Source of the DNA: Roseimaritima ulvae
GTDB lineage: Bacteria; Planctomycetota; Planctomycetia; Pirellulales; Pirellulaceae
Direction of reading: 5' to 3'
Assembly (NCBI RefSeq): GCF_008065135.1
Contig: NZ_CP042914.1
Location: forward strand, 7,731,404-7,795,403
Length of the DNA: 64,000 nt
The position numbers and the translations under genes are program-made. The notes beneath the pieces were generated by a model. The model was not told the DNA's origin. It saw nothing but the letters and a program-made list of their open reading frames with translations, and searched no databases. Positions 45,001-50,989 of the stretch are shown here, piece after piece (the stretch's first letter is position 1; the number at the start of each line of letters is the position of its first letter).

Positions 45001-46990
45001 GGAAATCACGTCGACCGTCAACATGAACGATCCCAATCGCTTCGCTGCATTGGGGGTCGACGGGGCTCGCAAAATCTTGGTGCAGGCCGAAGATCTAGCT
45101 GGCAATTTGTCGGGCAACGACCTGGCTTTTGAACTGGACATCTTCCTTGATACGCGCGGTCCTCAAGTCACCGACGTATTCATCAGCAATCGTCCCGATT
45201 TCGACCTGTTTACACTCAAGCCCGAAACGCCCGAACCAACGCCGCGTGTCGACAGCATTACAATCAACATCCAGGATTTGCCCGCTCGCGTGGCCGGCTT
45301 CCTGTACCCGGCGATCTCGAACTTGGCGGTACAGCCCAACGTATTGCCGTTGGGCTTGATTTCGGTGGTTGGCGATCATTCGGGCATCATCCCGATGACC
45401 AGTGTCACGTTTATCTCCGACGGCAACCTGGCCCTGCCCGGCAACCAGCCCCTAGCGGCCGGCAATCCGGCCACCGGGTTCATCACCTTGCAGTTTGCCG
45501 ATCCCCTGCCCGATGACCGCTTCACGCTCACGCTCAGCGACAGCATCATTGATCCCGCCGGAAACGCCTTGGACGGCGAATCCAATGCTTCCGAACCGGT
45601 CGGCACTCCGTTATTCCCCTCCGGCGACGGCATCTCCGGTGGTGATTTTATCGCTCGGTTTACCGTCGATAGCCGACCCGAGGTAGGCACCTGGTCGCAA
45701 GAACTGGTGTATATCGATATCAACGGCAACTTTGTCTGGGATCCCGAAGGCCAGGACAATGATGCCACCAACCGCGACTTTATCTATCACTTCGGCACCA
45801 CCACCGACGCTTACTTCGCTGGAAACTTTAATTCGAACCTTGTGGGACCGGATGGAATCTTTGAGACACCCGATGACGCTCCGATTCTTCCCGACAACGT
45901 TCCCTCCAGTGGGTTCGACAAGATGGGCACGTACGGTCGCTTCAACGGCCTCTACGGATTCTTCTTGGATACCAACGACGATGGCATTGGCGATACCGTT
46001 GGCCCGATGTTCTTTCAAGTCAACGTGATTCCCGTAGCTGGCAACTTCTTTAACAGCACGGCGGATGACGCCGCGGTTGCCAACGGTCAACGTCCGCGTG
46101 ACGAGATCGGTGGCTTCGACGGCCAGTTCTGGTATCTGGATACCAACGGCAACAACGAAATTGATGCCAATGAACGCTTCGCCACGGAACTGCGAGGCAT
46201 TCCGGTGGTCGGTGACTTCAACGGCGACGGTAACGATGACCTGGCAACGTTCAACAACGATACCGGCGCGTTCCAGTTCGATCTCGATCGCGACGGCACC
46301 GTCGACGACACGCTGACGTTCTTCTTCAGCGGCTTCGGTGAGAAACCGGTCGCCGGCGACGTCAACCTCGATGGAATCGACGACATCGTGCTGTGGGTAC
46401 CGAATCGCGACGGACAACTGCCCGAAAACGCTGGTGAATTCCACTATCTGGTTTCGGACAATCCGGGGGCTGCCCTGCCCAGTGGCGTGTTCAACGACTA
46501 CAGCCCTGCCCCGCTGGGCAACGATTTGATCGCTCAGTTTGGTGACGAGTTCGCGCTTCCGATCCTGGGCAACTTTGACCCACCCGTCGGAGACATCGAA
46601 GCGATCGACACCACCGGCTGGTTTACGAATCTGAACAACTCGTTGGACGTCGATAACGATGGCGTCGTCGACCCATACGATGCCCTGTTAGTGATCAATG
46701 CTCTCAATCGCGGAATCACGTCGGCGGAACCATCGCAAGCCATCCGCGTGCGGAACGCGTTCAACGGTCACTTCCTGGATGTCGATGGTAGCACATCGAT
46801 CGACCCCTACGATGTGTTGCTGATCATTAACGAGCTGAATCGCCGCGGCCGTGCCGGTCAAGGCGAAGCGGCTCCGTCCTCGGCGGCCGCCTATGCCGCC
46901 GCGGTGGACTCGGTGTTCAGCAGCGATGAAGACGAAGACGATTTGCTGTTGGACTTCGCCGAAAACGACGCTCTGCGAAATACGCTTTAG
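33005..46990 (+). CDS. Giant surface protein: LEPR-XLL-like motif, beta-helix repeats, Ca-binding repeats, CHRD, Ig-like and dockerin domains
   Basis: 4,661 residues from the ATG at 33005 (MSIRKIFSRS). A basic N-terminus leads to HETLEDRRLL (about residue 36), the planctomycete LEPR-XLL-type motif that replaces a classical signal peptide. Residues about 52-1265 are parallel beta-helix repeats rich in GGGI, closed by a choice-of-anchor-Q-like GSPAIGFG...DIGAVE block. A long series of GDDT/GSDxI modules follows, with two clear RTX-like calcium-binding blocks (about 2983-3045 and 3212-3278). Next are a PPC-like beta domain (about 3448-3608), a CHRD domain (about 3618-3755), Ig-like domains, an FG-GAP-like stretch (about 4235-4490) and a dockerin type I pair (about 4540-4615: DVDNDGVVDPYDALLVINAL, FLDVDGSTSIDPYDVLLIIN). 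The acidic tail is DEDEDDLLLDF. It is probably exported, calcium-stabilised and adhesive or structural. Confidence 0.9.
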   Translation: MSIRKIFSRSTGSQNRRNESRKASRRQNLRKRLLGHETLEDRRLLTGYIVDTLVDQTFSGGDFATETTGPDAGLSLREAIGLANANGFPGDPMGGELDGDTITFDPALAGGVIMIDGNGELEIYDDVAIDGVDAPGLTIDGGGAVRIFYIDADGIGAMDLVEFANLTLNAGNTAGSIGSNGGAIDISPGDTVLLDTVTISNSRADDDGGGINNAGGTLTIMDSLIEFNSAVDGPSGSGGGIASSDGAVTITDTIIRANEARRAGGGIEIIDGSLDTDGMTLGGPAMADGNVAGPVGMAEPGNGGGIHVSGTADVTLVGGTVQYNQAALEGGGLWNQAGATMTLEDGVIVSDNVAAGDATHDGGGGIFNNGGTLTINGTLSPIIIEDNAATGTSGSGGGIFSTAGTVTVDSSIVRRNLANRAGGGIEIVDGMLDVAGTTIGGGPGDGNNAIGGGAGPGNGGGIHISGTTITNVTNSTISYNTAASEGGGLWNSAAGTMVLESTAGPVLVENNQAGGADADNGGGGIFNAGGDLVVDNAAGGGISISNNIADGASGSGGGIFNDAGGSLFVEAAVIDGNMAERAGGGIEDNSGGATTITLIDVLLDNNDAIGTGAAPGNGGGLHVSGDGNVDITGGTVDGNTAALEGGGLWNGTGTITIDGTIIDGNTASGDAAADDGGGGIFNSFGGTVNLLNDVAITNNIADGPTYGSGGGILNLGELTVDASDIVITGNQANRAGGGIEHNSPATLDLTNVTLDNNNAGVAPAVGAPGNGGGLHITGGADSNITGGTVSGNTAALEGGGLWNGTGTMTIDGTIIDGNTASGDGAADDGGGGIFNSAGGTVSLLNNVAIINNIADGPTYGSGGGILNLGELTVDASGTLIADNRANRAGGGIEHNSPSTLTLTNVALFGNNAGLAPAVAAPGNGGGLHITGDADSHISDSTVANNAAALEGGGLWNGTGTMTIDGATIIDGNTASGDAAADDGGGGVFNAGGTLVVNAGVSISNNEADGATNGSGGGILNDGGTLIITGALISNNSAQRAGGGIEDNGGLGSTILNSTIRGNTALGTPGRGGGIHITGAGSIDIDGTTLNNNSAQEGGGLWNSEFGTFTVTNSTISGNTATTSDGGGIFNTDGGTVDLDSVTITLNSGSGTGDGIAAGTSDVTIENTIVAQNPGGGTEANLSGTITSEDFNLIGDPDNGTVVGGTINTIFSADALLLPLTNTGGATETHLPAAGSPAIGFGSTTLTEDQRDVVRPQGGQDDIGAVEADLNGFVVDAGGQASDGNPDEILIINDAGGIGGDVEVYINGALVFSEPKATTGLIVIRGSADDDTLTVDNSNGLVGARIVFDGDGAYGAAGFPVAGGFDTLRLIGSTPVTTTYNPGETNDAGAVLQENNQVVQAIEYFGLEPLQVLAPVGGNNILNVASAPLGVGFPQALNAANAINYTEGPNSNDPFDPVFAGALTGLITVDGFESLEFANFEVLNIDAGAGSDEINLNNPVTPNELGTINVNGGDPTGGSDSVVINGTAADDTFAYTPTSTDGGTVVQGGAITMTYNLATVESLAIDAAGQAATDALTVTTANATITPGTDPGTGVVDPVSAAGNPLLSLDYAGMETATVTGTTAVVQGTAENDTITVSAAGVVTVTNELGFTNSVDVSAFGAVVINALGGDDAITIDGAAVFAGGITVLGGDNGTSSDELNLAGAAATAETVNISPSGTNGTNQTITGLGSTITVDGTELIVYDSTGGDDTLEINPDFGSTMRIDSAPRANYDRAVSDSLPEIQWTNLLLLRATPGGATNDYTTTFVTSGLFGATSYELNPQANDQTLVIEGDGNADSFTLVNPATGEVEVTDDNRGITVTSIGVGLDLLRIASLGGDDTVTVNVAPDVIDVPIEFDGGAGSDALTVTGTPATAVDEVIYSPGAAVTEGRLVYENAANATLMTIDFANLEPVIDLVPAATLTVNATNADNAVNYSQSPTNAAWGRVSVDGFETIDFAQKQNLTLNGLAGDDTVNLNNPTTPAGLTAITVNGGDPTASDTVIVNGTTGADAIVFAPTSDDDATVTGAGPVPITLATVEHAAINAQGNIGDTLTYETPAGEDHVYLTPGSTFTSGAITAQQELGTTLPLMPLSFTNLVNVFPGALAFSETGGGNTDDLHISGTQHDDVFTVDSTGLITVRSASNNLLVVPLISTAGVDQLTLRGLDGDDRFNVPGDHPYTDVNRGQLPPAALVVEGGNPDSGSDVLNFTSAGAAVTVDLGLQTVTEAGFAAVAYSGVETINADAGGVGLNVVATTEDDDVTVTVFDANSGNVEHGYTLNRLGQPISAAATPLVHYTNTGGAAVNVDLATGEDTLNVVGNALAQTFNVDVTTSTVAIDDAPVVGNDGTVTYTNNESLGVFGLEGDDTFDVTPGAIPVFIDGGDPIGESAGDTINTNAGGAAVTFEAGPENDEGGILVAGSERISYDHIEALGAIAAIKALVIGTNGDDDITVIARDASTHALADGIQDFTVSVNDGPAILFVDTPELYIDALSGDDDIVLRTPAPNDASWDVEVFVAGGAPSDGAANEGDRLVLETPGADTVIYTPTGSDTGTILIDDDNDGINDGVNGGLDSLITIGQFVCPVLNYTSDPGGVELLEYDGEGANDSLTIVAPQGNDTIVHTPGAGFDEGSLRVNTTLGIDYQNLGAAAALTVADTGGNDTLVANGTASDDAFDVAATTGAVSLVTASAAYLAINQTQVENLTLDGLDGNDDFVLNAPLPYGNINVLGGGPGGSDVLTVNGGAATDETFTVDPAFDRGDGTVSVNALLVPYVGIEHVLLEANGGDNDNLVINDDAADNRWTVDAGPVFGDRVQIDDRESIDFDSFNDVTLENGFGTDQFNVFPTQLVGFDGNFTINGDTSFGAEPVDDVLNIFGTPGDDVITSTAGVITTNGIEITPGTNLVEVSVQTLAGDDNITLALALPGVRKVVDGGVGDDNIDVSTMQDALIFGGLGDDNIIGSPLADLIYGGSGNDTISGLGGDDTIYGDEGNDTITGGTGDDSLFGGADSDLLIWNNGDNTDLMEGGTGNDRVQVNGAGGAAAGENYVISANGSRVELQRTNLVPFTLDIAQVEQLDLNTDSSADDSEVVTVNSLVGTEIEVLNLDAGPDLNNQFILNGNDSAETISIGPNEQILGLGPVINTSLVVGGAAADTITINAAGGADTITVTDTVDADLVLNGGLGDDVIDASLQQAGTLLTINGDAGDDLLRGGAGNDTINGGDGEDSMVGGLGLDTFDGGAGFDTILVEGFASDDRIDVRQDNPTTLRHEVGNTDNGFDGVLGGAETETDTLVVNTVEQVSILADAGDDTIRVAHDDSLVAAGVAANMLRFHVDGGVPGASDRLTVIDDGLGDTNVQRLGQTDGDGSFTTYAFAGGNPANAIIALPPVIYTDVEYASLNPIGPVTGGTGADGSGRLFVFKYDPFEQNQSLPTATFLGADSALNLDPNIDPGVDADFNTPGDEDWYRVVAEKTGTLDFQVYFRQQGDLDNGRAGLPGAGNLDIAVFDADGLVNGVPLAIAGNGAFGNNDADNDERVRIPAVAGQTYYLRIVGAGLPVANDVNASPAINAYNVSVVNDEPATPFDLELADNLTILTGAQEVPAVVTSSNGTANFQYDATTNTFDLDLFVAGLELADTTSQPELLFAHIHRGAVGANGPVIVTLSAGIGGWVQEPSGIRLRLDDAPFSGVAADITALLAGNTYINVHSTANPGGEVRGQILVQNVLGVSDSGRSQFDNVTQDNTPTILLRLDDALLLNDLPGNAAGVPGAMPPDQLISIPHNPSTAASPVGLTAGYRVAIYDETDTHNPVLLGFAQPIANLNGVYSFTFTTPLTDGSHFISSRVQMIDPADNDANNATLTPASGFGPRGDSLEIIVDTPPPPVSFGDAAVLGDGLHPDSDSGDPAFPATLVDRITSDTTPTFFGRAEANSIVRLYVDIDGNSIISPPDVLIGQTVAVPTDGTNQSPNGEWEITSTVNMNDPNRFAALGVDGARKILVQAEDLAGNLSGNDLAFELDIFLDTRGPQVTDVFISNRPDFDLFTLKPETPEPTPRVDSITINIQDLPARVAGFLYPAISNLAVQPNVLPLGLISVVGDHSGIIPMTSVTFISDGNLALPGNQPLAAGNPATGFITLQFADPLPDDRFTLTLSDSIIDPAGNALDGESNASEPVGTPLFPSGDGISGGDFIARFTVDSRPEVGTWSQELVYIDINGNFVWDPEGQDNDATNRDFIYHFGTTTDAYFAGNFNSNLVGPDGIFETPDDAPILPDNVPSSGFDKMGTYGRFNGLYGFFLDTNDDGIGDTVGPMFFQVNVIPVAGNFFNSTADDAAVANGQRPRDEIGGFDGQFWYLDTNGNNEIDANERFATELRGIPVVGDFNGDGNDDLATFNNDTGAFQFDLDRDGTVDDTLTFFFSGFGEKPVAGDVNLDGIDDIVLWVPNRDGQLPENAGEFHYLVSDNPGAALPSGVFNDYSPAPLGNDLIAQFGDEFALPILGNFDPPVGDIEAIDTTGWFTNLNNSLDVDNDGVVDPYDALLVINALNRGITSAEPSQAIRVRNAFNGHFLDVDGSTSIDPYDVLLIINELNRRGRAGQGEAAPSSAAAYAAAVDSVFSSDEDEDDLLLDFAENDALRNTL
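33998..36736 (+). repeat. In-frame tandem repeats of about 153 codons inside the giant gene
   Basis: The landmark GGxxTxTGG-like sequence encoding EGGGLWN recurs at 33998, 34466, 34943, 35402, 35861 and 36299. The spacings are 468, 477, 459, 459 and 438 bp, all multiples of three. The units starting at 34943 and 35402 are nearly identical in DNA, pointing to recent duplication. Each unit encodes a run of beta-helix coils. Confidence 0.9.
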
Positions 46991-47003
46991 GGCTGGCGAC
47001 GCT

Positions 47004-47140
47004 CGTAGCTACGCTCGCCAAAGCGTGGGGGGGAAACGTAGCCTAGGCTTCCAGCCTGGGGAACAGCGCCGTCCCACCGTCTGGCGACGGTAGCTACGAT
47101 GCGTTTCCGAGCCCACCGTCTGGCGACGGTAGCTACGATG
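47004..47140. repeat. Composite of dispersed repeats R2 and R3
   Basis: R2's left part (CGTAGCTACGCTCGCC, from 47004) is followed by a copy of R3 (47038-47060) and then by two tandem copies of R2's right part (CCACCGTCTGGCGACGGTAG plus CTACGATGCG). It fills the gap between the giant gene and the convergent GNAT-nitrilase gene. Confidence 0.85.
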
Positions 47141-47150
47141 CGCTTCCGAG

Positions 47151-48716
47151 CTATACGCGGCGCTGGTCGTGTTCACCGCCGTAGGCGACGCCGTACAAAT
47201 CTTTGCGGCGGTCCTGCCAGTTTTGCACCGACCCGGTCTGGCGGTGCCGCCGCAGCAGTTCCAGATCGACGTCGTGGATGAGCACCGTTTCGATGTTGGG
47301 GTTGGCTTCCGCACCGATCCCGTCGCGGGGAAACACCACGTCGACGGGAGTGAAAATGGCCGATTGGGCGTAGTGAATGTCGGCGTTTTCGACAAAGGGC
47401 AAATTGCCCGTACAGCCGGCGATCGCCACGTACATGTGGTTCTCGATGCAACGCGCCCGGGCGCAGGCTCGCACCCGCCCGTAGCCGTGACGGGTATCGG
47501 TATTAAACGGGCAAAACACCATATTGGCCCCCTTGGCGGCCGCGATCCGACTCAGCTCGGGAAACTGGATGTCGTAGCAAACCTGGATCGAGATCGGTCC
47601 GCAGTCGGTATCGAAAACCTCGCTGGAACTGCCGCCCAACACGCCCCACCAACGCCGCTCGCTGGGCGTGATGTGCAGCTTGTACTGTTTCTCGATACTG
47701 CCATCGCGACGAAACAAGAAGGAAACGTTGTACAGTCGATCCTCTTCGACAACGAACTGCGAGCCGCCGATGATATTGCAGTCGAACGAGACCGCCATGT
47801 CGGCAAACAATTCCAAGTACTGCGGCGTGAACTCAGCCATCGCTCGGGCCGCCATCCCGGGTCGCTGTCCGGGCATGAAGGACAATAGCTGGGTGGTGAA
47901 CAGTTCGGGGAACAACAGGAAGTCACATTTATAGTCGCCGGCCACGTCGACAAAGTAGCGTGTTTGTTGCGCGAATTCGTCAAAGTTGGCCAGCGTTCGC
48001 ATCTGGTACTGCACCGCACCGATCCGCACCGGTTGGACGTTGCGGCGAAAACGACGGCCGATTGCCGGATTGACCTCCAGGTTCTTCCATTCCAAAAACG
48101 TGGCGTACCCGCAACTTTCCGCATCCGAGGGCAGGTAGTTGGGGATCAGCCCCTGTAGGGCAAACCCGTTGGCAATCTGAGCGGTCAGAACGGGATCGTA
48201 CAGCGACTTGTTGACCACCCGTTCGACGTACTCGCTGGCTTTCATCTGCTCGGCATGCTTACGATAACCTGGAATCCGCCCGCCAATGATCATCCGCACC
48301 ACGCCTCGCTGCCGGCACAACTCCTTGCGATAATCGTACAACCGCCGCGACAACCGCATCCCGCGGTAGTCCGGATCGACCATCATCTCGATCCCGTACA
48401 TCGTGTCCCCGTCGGGGCGATGGTTGCGGATGTAGCCCGAATCGGCGGTCTTCTTCCAATCGTGCCACTCCAGATTGTCGTCGTAGTTGAGCAGCAAGCT
48501 GCTGGACGAAGCGGCCACCTGACCGTCGATTTCGATCACCGCCTGGCCCTCGGGAAACTGCTCCAACTGGCTCTTTAGTTGATCGCGTCCCCAGGGCTCC
48601 ATGTCCTGAAAACACTTCTGTTGCAGCTTGACCAGAGCCTCGTAGTCGTCCAACCGCATCGGGCGGACCAGGACTTTGGATTCAAATTCGCTGACGTCAA
48701 TCTTCGGTTGCATCAC
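47151..48716 (-). CDS. Fusion of GNAT acetyltransferase and carbon-nitrogen hydrolase (nitrilase superfamily)
   Basis: 521 residues. Residues about 14-215 form a GNAT domain ([19 protein letters not shown], then [21 protein letters not shown] with the acetyl-CoA-binding R-G-x-x-x-x pattern). Residues about 228-510 form a nitrilase-superfamily hydrolase with the full catalytic set: E271 (FPELF), K346 (KLHITPSE) and C380 ([10 protein letters not shown]). The two ends are a known but uncommon combination in one chain. The product probably acts on an amine or amide metabolite in the cytoplasm; the substrate is unknown. The start is the first of two adjacent Met codons at 48716. The gene converges with the giant gene across a repeat cluster. 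Confidence 0.9.
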   Translation of the reverse strand: MMQPKIDVSEFESKVLVRPMRLDDYEALVKLQQKCFQDMEPWGRDQLKSQLEQFPEGQAVIEIDGQVAASSSSLLLNYDDNLEWHDWKKTADSGYIRNHRPDGDTMYGIEMMVDPDYRGMRLSRRLYDYRKELCRQRGVVRMIIGGRIPGYRKHAEQMKASEYVERVVNKSLYDPVLTAQIANGFALQGLIPNYLPSDAESCGYATFLEWKNLEVNPAIGRRFRRNVQPVRIGAVQYQMRTLANFDEFAQQTRYFVDVAGDYKCDFLLFPELFTTQLLSFMPGQRPGMAARAMAEFTPQYLELFADMAVSFDCNIIGGSQFVVEEDRLYNVSFLFRRDGSIEKQYKLHITPSERRWWGVLGGSSSEVFDTDCGPISIQVCYDIQFPELSRIAAAKGANMVFCPFNTDTRHGYGRVRACARARCIENHMYVAIAGCTGNLPFVENADIHYAQSAIFTPVDVVFPRDGIGAEANPNIETVLIHDVDLELLRRHRQTGSVQNWQDRRKDLYGVAYGGEHDQRRV

Positions 48717-49119
48717 CGTTCCGTTGGTTTAATTTTTTCGCTTCGCCGCGCATGCGTTAAGAGAATAACGCCGGACATCGATTTTGTATCCGGTCAAAAA
48801 CAGAATTTTGAAGGTCCTCGCAGCGAACGTTTCCGCAGCATCCGATTGGTCGCCCAGACATCAACTTGAAGAATTCTCGATCAACTCCCAGACGAAGTTT
48901 CCAAGCTAGCAAAAAGCGTCCGATGCGCAGGGGCCTGCTTTTTTCTATGACTTGAAACGTTCTGCATTGATTTCCGAAAATTCCATTCCATAAGGGACGG
49001 GTTTGGTCCGCTGCTTGCATGTTCCAGCTCCGCAGATTGCGACGTCCGCTGCGACGTCGAATCCCTGGCGACGGCCATTTAGATATTTTTAGTCTCTAGA
49101 CGCAAACACGGATGTAGCC
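48717..49119. other. Intergenic region upstream of csrA
   Basis: About 400 bp between the divergent GNAT-nitrilase and csrA genes, holding both promoters and the csrA leader. I see no good Shine-Dalgarno before csrA. A GGA (in CACGGATG) lies just before the start, a possible CsrA self-binding site. Confidence 0.45.
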
Positions 49120-49293
49120 ATGCTGATTCTCAGCCGCAAGTTAGGAGAAACCATTCAGGTCGGTTCGAACGTGGTGATCAAGGTCACCGCGGTAAAAGGC
49201 GGACGGGTGCAAATCGGCATCGATGCCCCGCAAGAAGTCGCGATCCGTCGCGGCGACCTGGCACCGCTGGAGCGTCCGCGTGCCGAAAAGTAG
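49120..49293 (+). CDS. csrA: Carbon storage regulator CsrA
   Basis: A 57-residue protein from the ATG at 49120. It opens with MLILSRKLGETIQVG and continues VVIKVTAVKGGRVQIGIDAP, the beta strands of the CsrA dimer. The QEVAIRRGDL segment holds the conserved RNA-binding Arg, and the C-terminal helix is short and basic. CsrA is a cytoplasmic dimer that binds GGA motifs in mRNA leaders and controls translation. The gene stands alone with no flagellar genes nearby, and converges with mgtE across an R1 repeat. Confidence 0.93.
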   Translation: MLILSRKLGETIQVGSNVVIKVTAVKGGRVQIGIDAPQEVAIRRGDLAPLERPRAEK

Positions 49294-49315
49294 CTTGGGG
49301 CCCAGGGGCCTCTAA

Positions 49316-49457
49316 GTAGCATGGGCCCCCGGCCCGTGGCAAACCGCAGGGTGGTGTGAATAGGACTTAAGGGACCTTGGGGCATTGCCCATGCCTGTTG
49401 AATACACGGGCCAGGGGCCCATGCTACTTGAATACACGGGCCAGGGGCCCATGCTAC
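49316..49457. repeat. Dispersed repeat R1, one forward and two inverted copies
   Basis: A forward GTAGCATGGGCCCCCGGCCC copy at 49316 faces two tandem inverted copies (CACGGGCCAGGGGCCCATGC, each preceded by TTGAATA) ending at 49457. The element fills the gap between the convergent csrA and mgtE genes. Confidence 0.88.
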
Positions 49458-49461
49458 TTTG

Positions 49462-50868
49462 CTATAGCAGTTTGGACAGCATCATGGTGGCCAGGCCCAA
49501 CACCAGGAAGAAGCCGCACATGTCGGTCACGGTGGTTAACAGGGGGCCGCTGGCCACGGCGGGGTCGAAACCGAGTCGTTTCAACAGCAGCGGCACGGTG
49601 CCGCCAATTGATACGGCGATGATCGTATTGACGAACAGGGCTACCCCCACGACCAGGCCCAGGTAGCCGTTGCCCTTAAACAGCACGGCCACAAGGGCGA
49701 CCAGCACGCCTAGCGCCGCGCCGTTGATCAGTCCCACCGAGACCTCTTGCCACCACACCCGCAGCATTTCTGTGGGCCGGATCAATCCCAGCGACAACTC
49801 TCGCATACTGACGGCCACCGCTTGGTTGCCGCTGCAGCCGCTCATATCACTGATGATCGGCAGGAACACGGCCAGCGCGATCACCGCTTGCAGGGTATCC
49901 TGGAACACCGCGATCACCGCGGCGGCCCCGATATTCAACAACACGTTGATACTCAACCAGCTCAGCCGCCGCCGGGCTCGCAGCCATACCGGCATCGTCC
50001 GCAGTTCCTCGCCGCCGACGATCCCTTGGCTTTTCAGATAATCGCTTTCGGCGGCTCGGACCGTTTCGTGGTCGACCGCTTCGCGATGCACGATGCCTTT
50101 GAGGATGCCCTCGGCGTCGACGACCGGCACGCCCAGGAAGGCATGGGAATCGAAGAACTCGACCAGGTCATCCAGCGGCATGGTTTCGGTCACCGACAAG
50201 GGGTTGCTGATCATAATATCGCGGACCCGGGCCGAGCGTTTGACAAACAACAGGTTCCGCATCGGCAGCACACCGATCAAGCGTTCATCCGCATCACAGA
50301 CATAGCCGTACCACACATCCAGATCACTGTATTCGGCTTCGTTGGCCAGCAATTGTTCGATGACCTGGGCGACGGTCATCTGGTCGCTGAACTTGAGAAA
50401 TTCGCGGATCATCAATCCGCCGGCCACGTCGTCGGCGAAGGACGTTAGTTCGCGAACCGCGTCGGCTTCTTCGCGTGGCAGTGCATCCAGAATTGCCTCT
50501 GCCTGAGCGGTCGGGAGGTCCCCCAGCACGTCGGCTTGTTCGTCGCTGGGCAGTTCGTGCACGATGGCGGCCGCGGTATCGGCTTGCAGCAAGCTGATCA
50601 CGTCGGCGGCTTGTGCTTCGGTGAGGCTCTGGATCCACTCGGCCGCCGTTTCGGCCGGCAGCGCGGCCAGCATCTGTTGTCGCTGGCGGTCATCCAAGCG
50701 GCTCAGCGCCAACGCCTGGTCCGCCGTCGACAGCTCGTCCAGGAATTCCGGCAATGACTGGGGCCGGCCATCGTCGGCCAACCGCAGCAATTCCTCCCAG
50801 GGTCGATCCTCTCGGCCGGTCGCTGCTTCTCTGGCGAGATCCTCGGTGGTGGTCGGTTGGTCAGGCAT
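49462..50868 (-). CDS. mgtE: Magnesium transporter MgtE
   Basis: 468 residues from the ATG at 50866-50868 (MPDQPTTTED); the longer frame to 50952 adds an unlikely leader. The N-terminal helical domain (LSTADQALALSRLDDRQRQQML ... LREEADAVRELT-like turns) is followed by two CBS domains (about 150-270: REFLKFSDQMTVAQV, MISNPLSVTETMPL). Five membrane helices complete the protein, with the conserved FLPIISDMSGCSGNQAVAVSM stretch. MgtE is a magnesium-gated channel of the inner membrane whose cytoplasmic domains close it when Mg2+ is high. It ends a few bases after an R1 repeat. Confidence 0.94.
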   Translation of the reverse strand: MPDQPTTTEDLAREAATGREDRPWEELLRLADDGRPQSLPEFLDELSTADQALALSRLDDRQRQQMLAALPAETAAEWIQSLTEAQAADVISLLQADTAAAIVHELPSDEQADVLGDLPTAQAEAILDALPREEADAVRELTSFADDVAGGLMIREFLKFSDQMTVAQVIEQLLANEAEYSDLDVWYGYVCDADERLIGVLPMRNLLFVKRSARVRDIMISNPLSVTETMPLDDLVEFFDSHAFLGVPVVDAEGILKGIVHREAVDHETVRAAESDYLKSQGIVGGEELRTMPVWLRARRRLSWLSINVLLNIGAAAVIAVFQDTLQAVIALAVFLPIISDMSGCSGNQAVAVSMRELSLGLIRPTEMLRVWWQEVSVGLINGAALGVLVALVAVLFKGNGYLGLVVGVALFVNTIIAVSIGGTVPLLLKRLGFDPAVASGPLLTTVTDMCGFFLVLGLATMMLSKLL

Positions 50869-50989
50869 CGCGAATGATCCAGGCGGTTGGCGAAGGATGG
50901 CTCTCCCGTGGATTGCGGCAATCGCCGCCCGTGGGCACCGGTGGTATCGCAACGTTAACCAACGCGAGGGATTTGATAAAGCGGACGCG

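Noticed and set aside
33145-46764. Many long open frames on the minus strand opposite the giant gene
   Set aside because: They mirror the repetitive GC-rich coding sequence of the sense strand, look low-complexity, and match no family; they are shadows.
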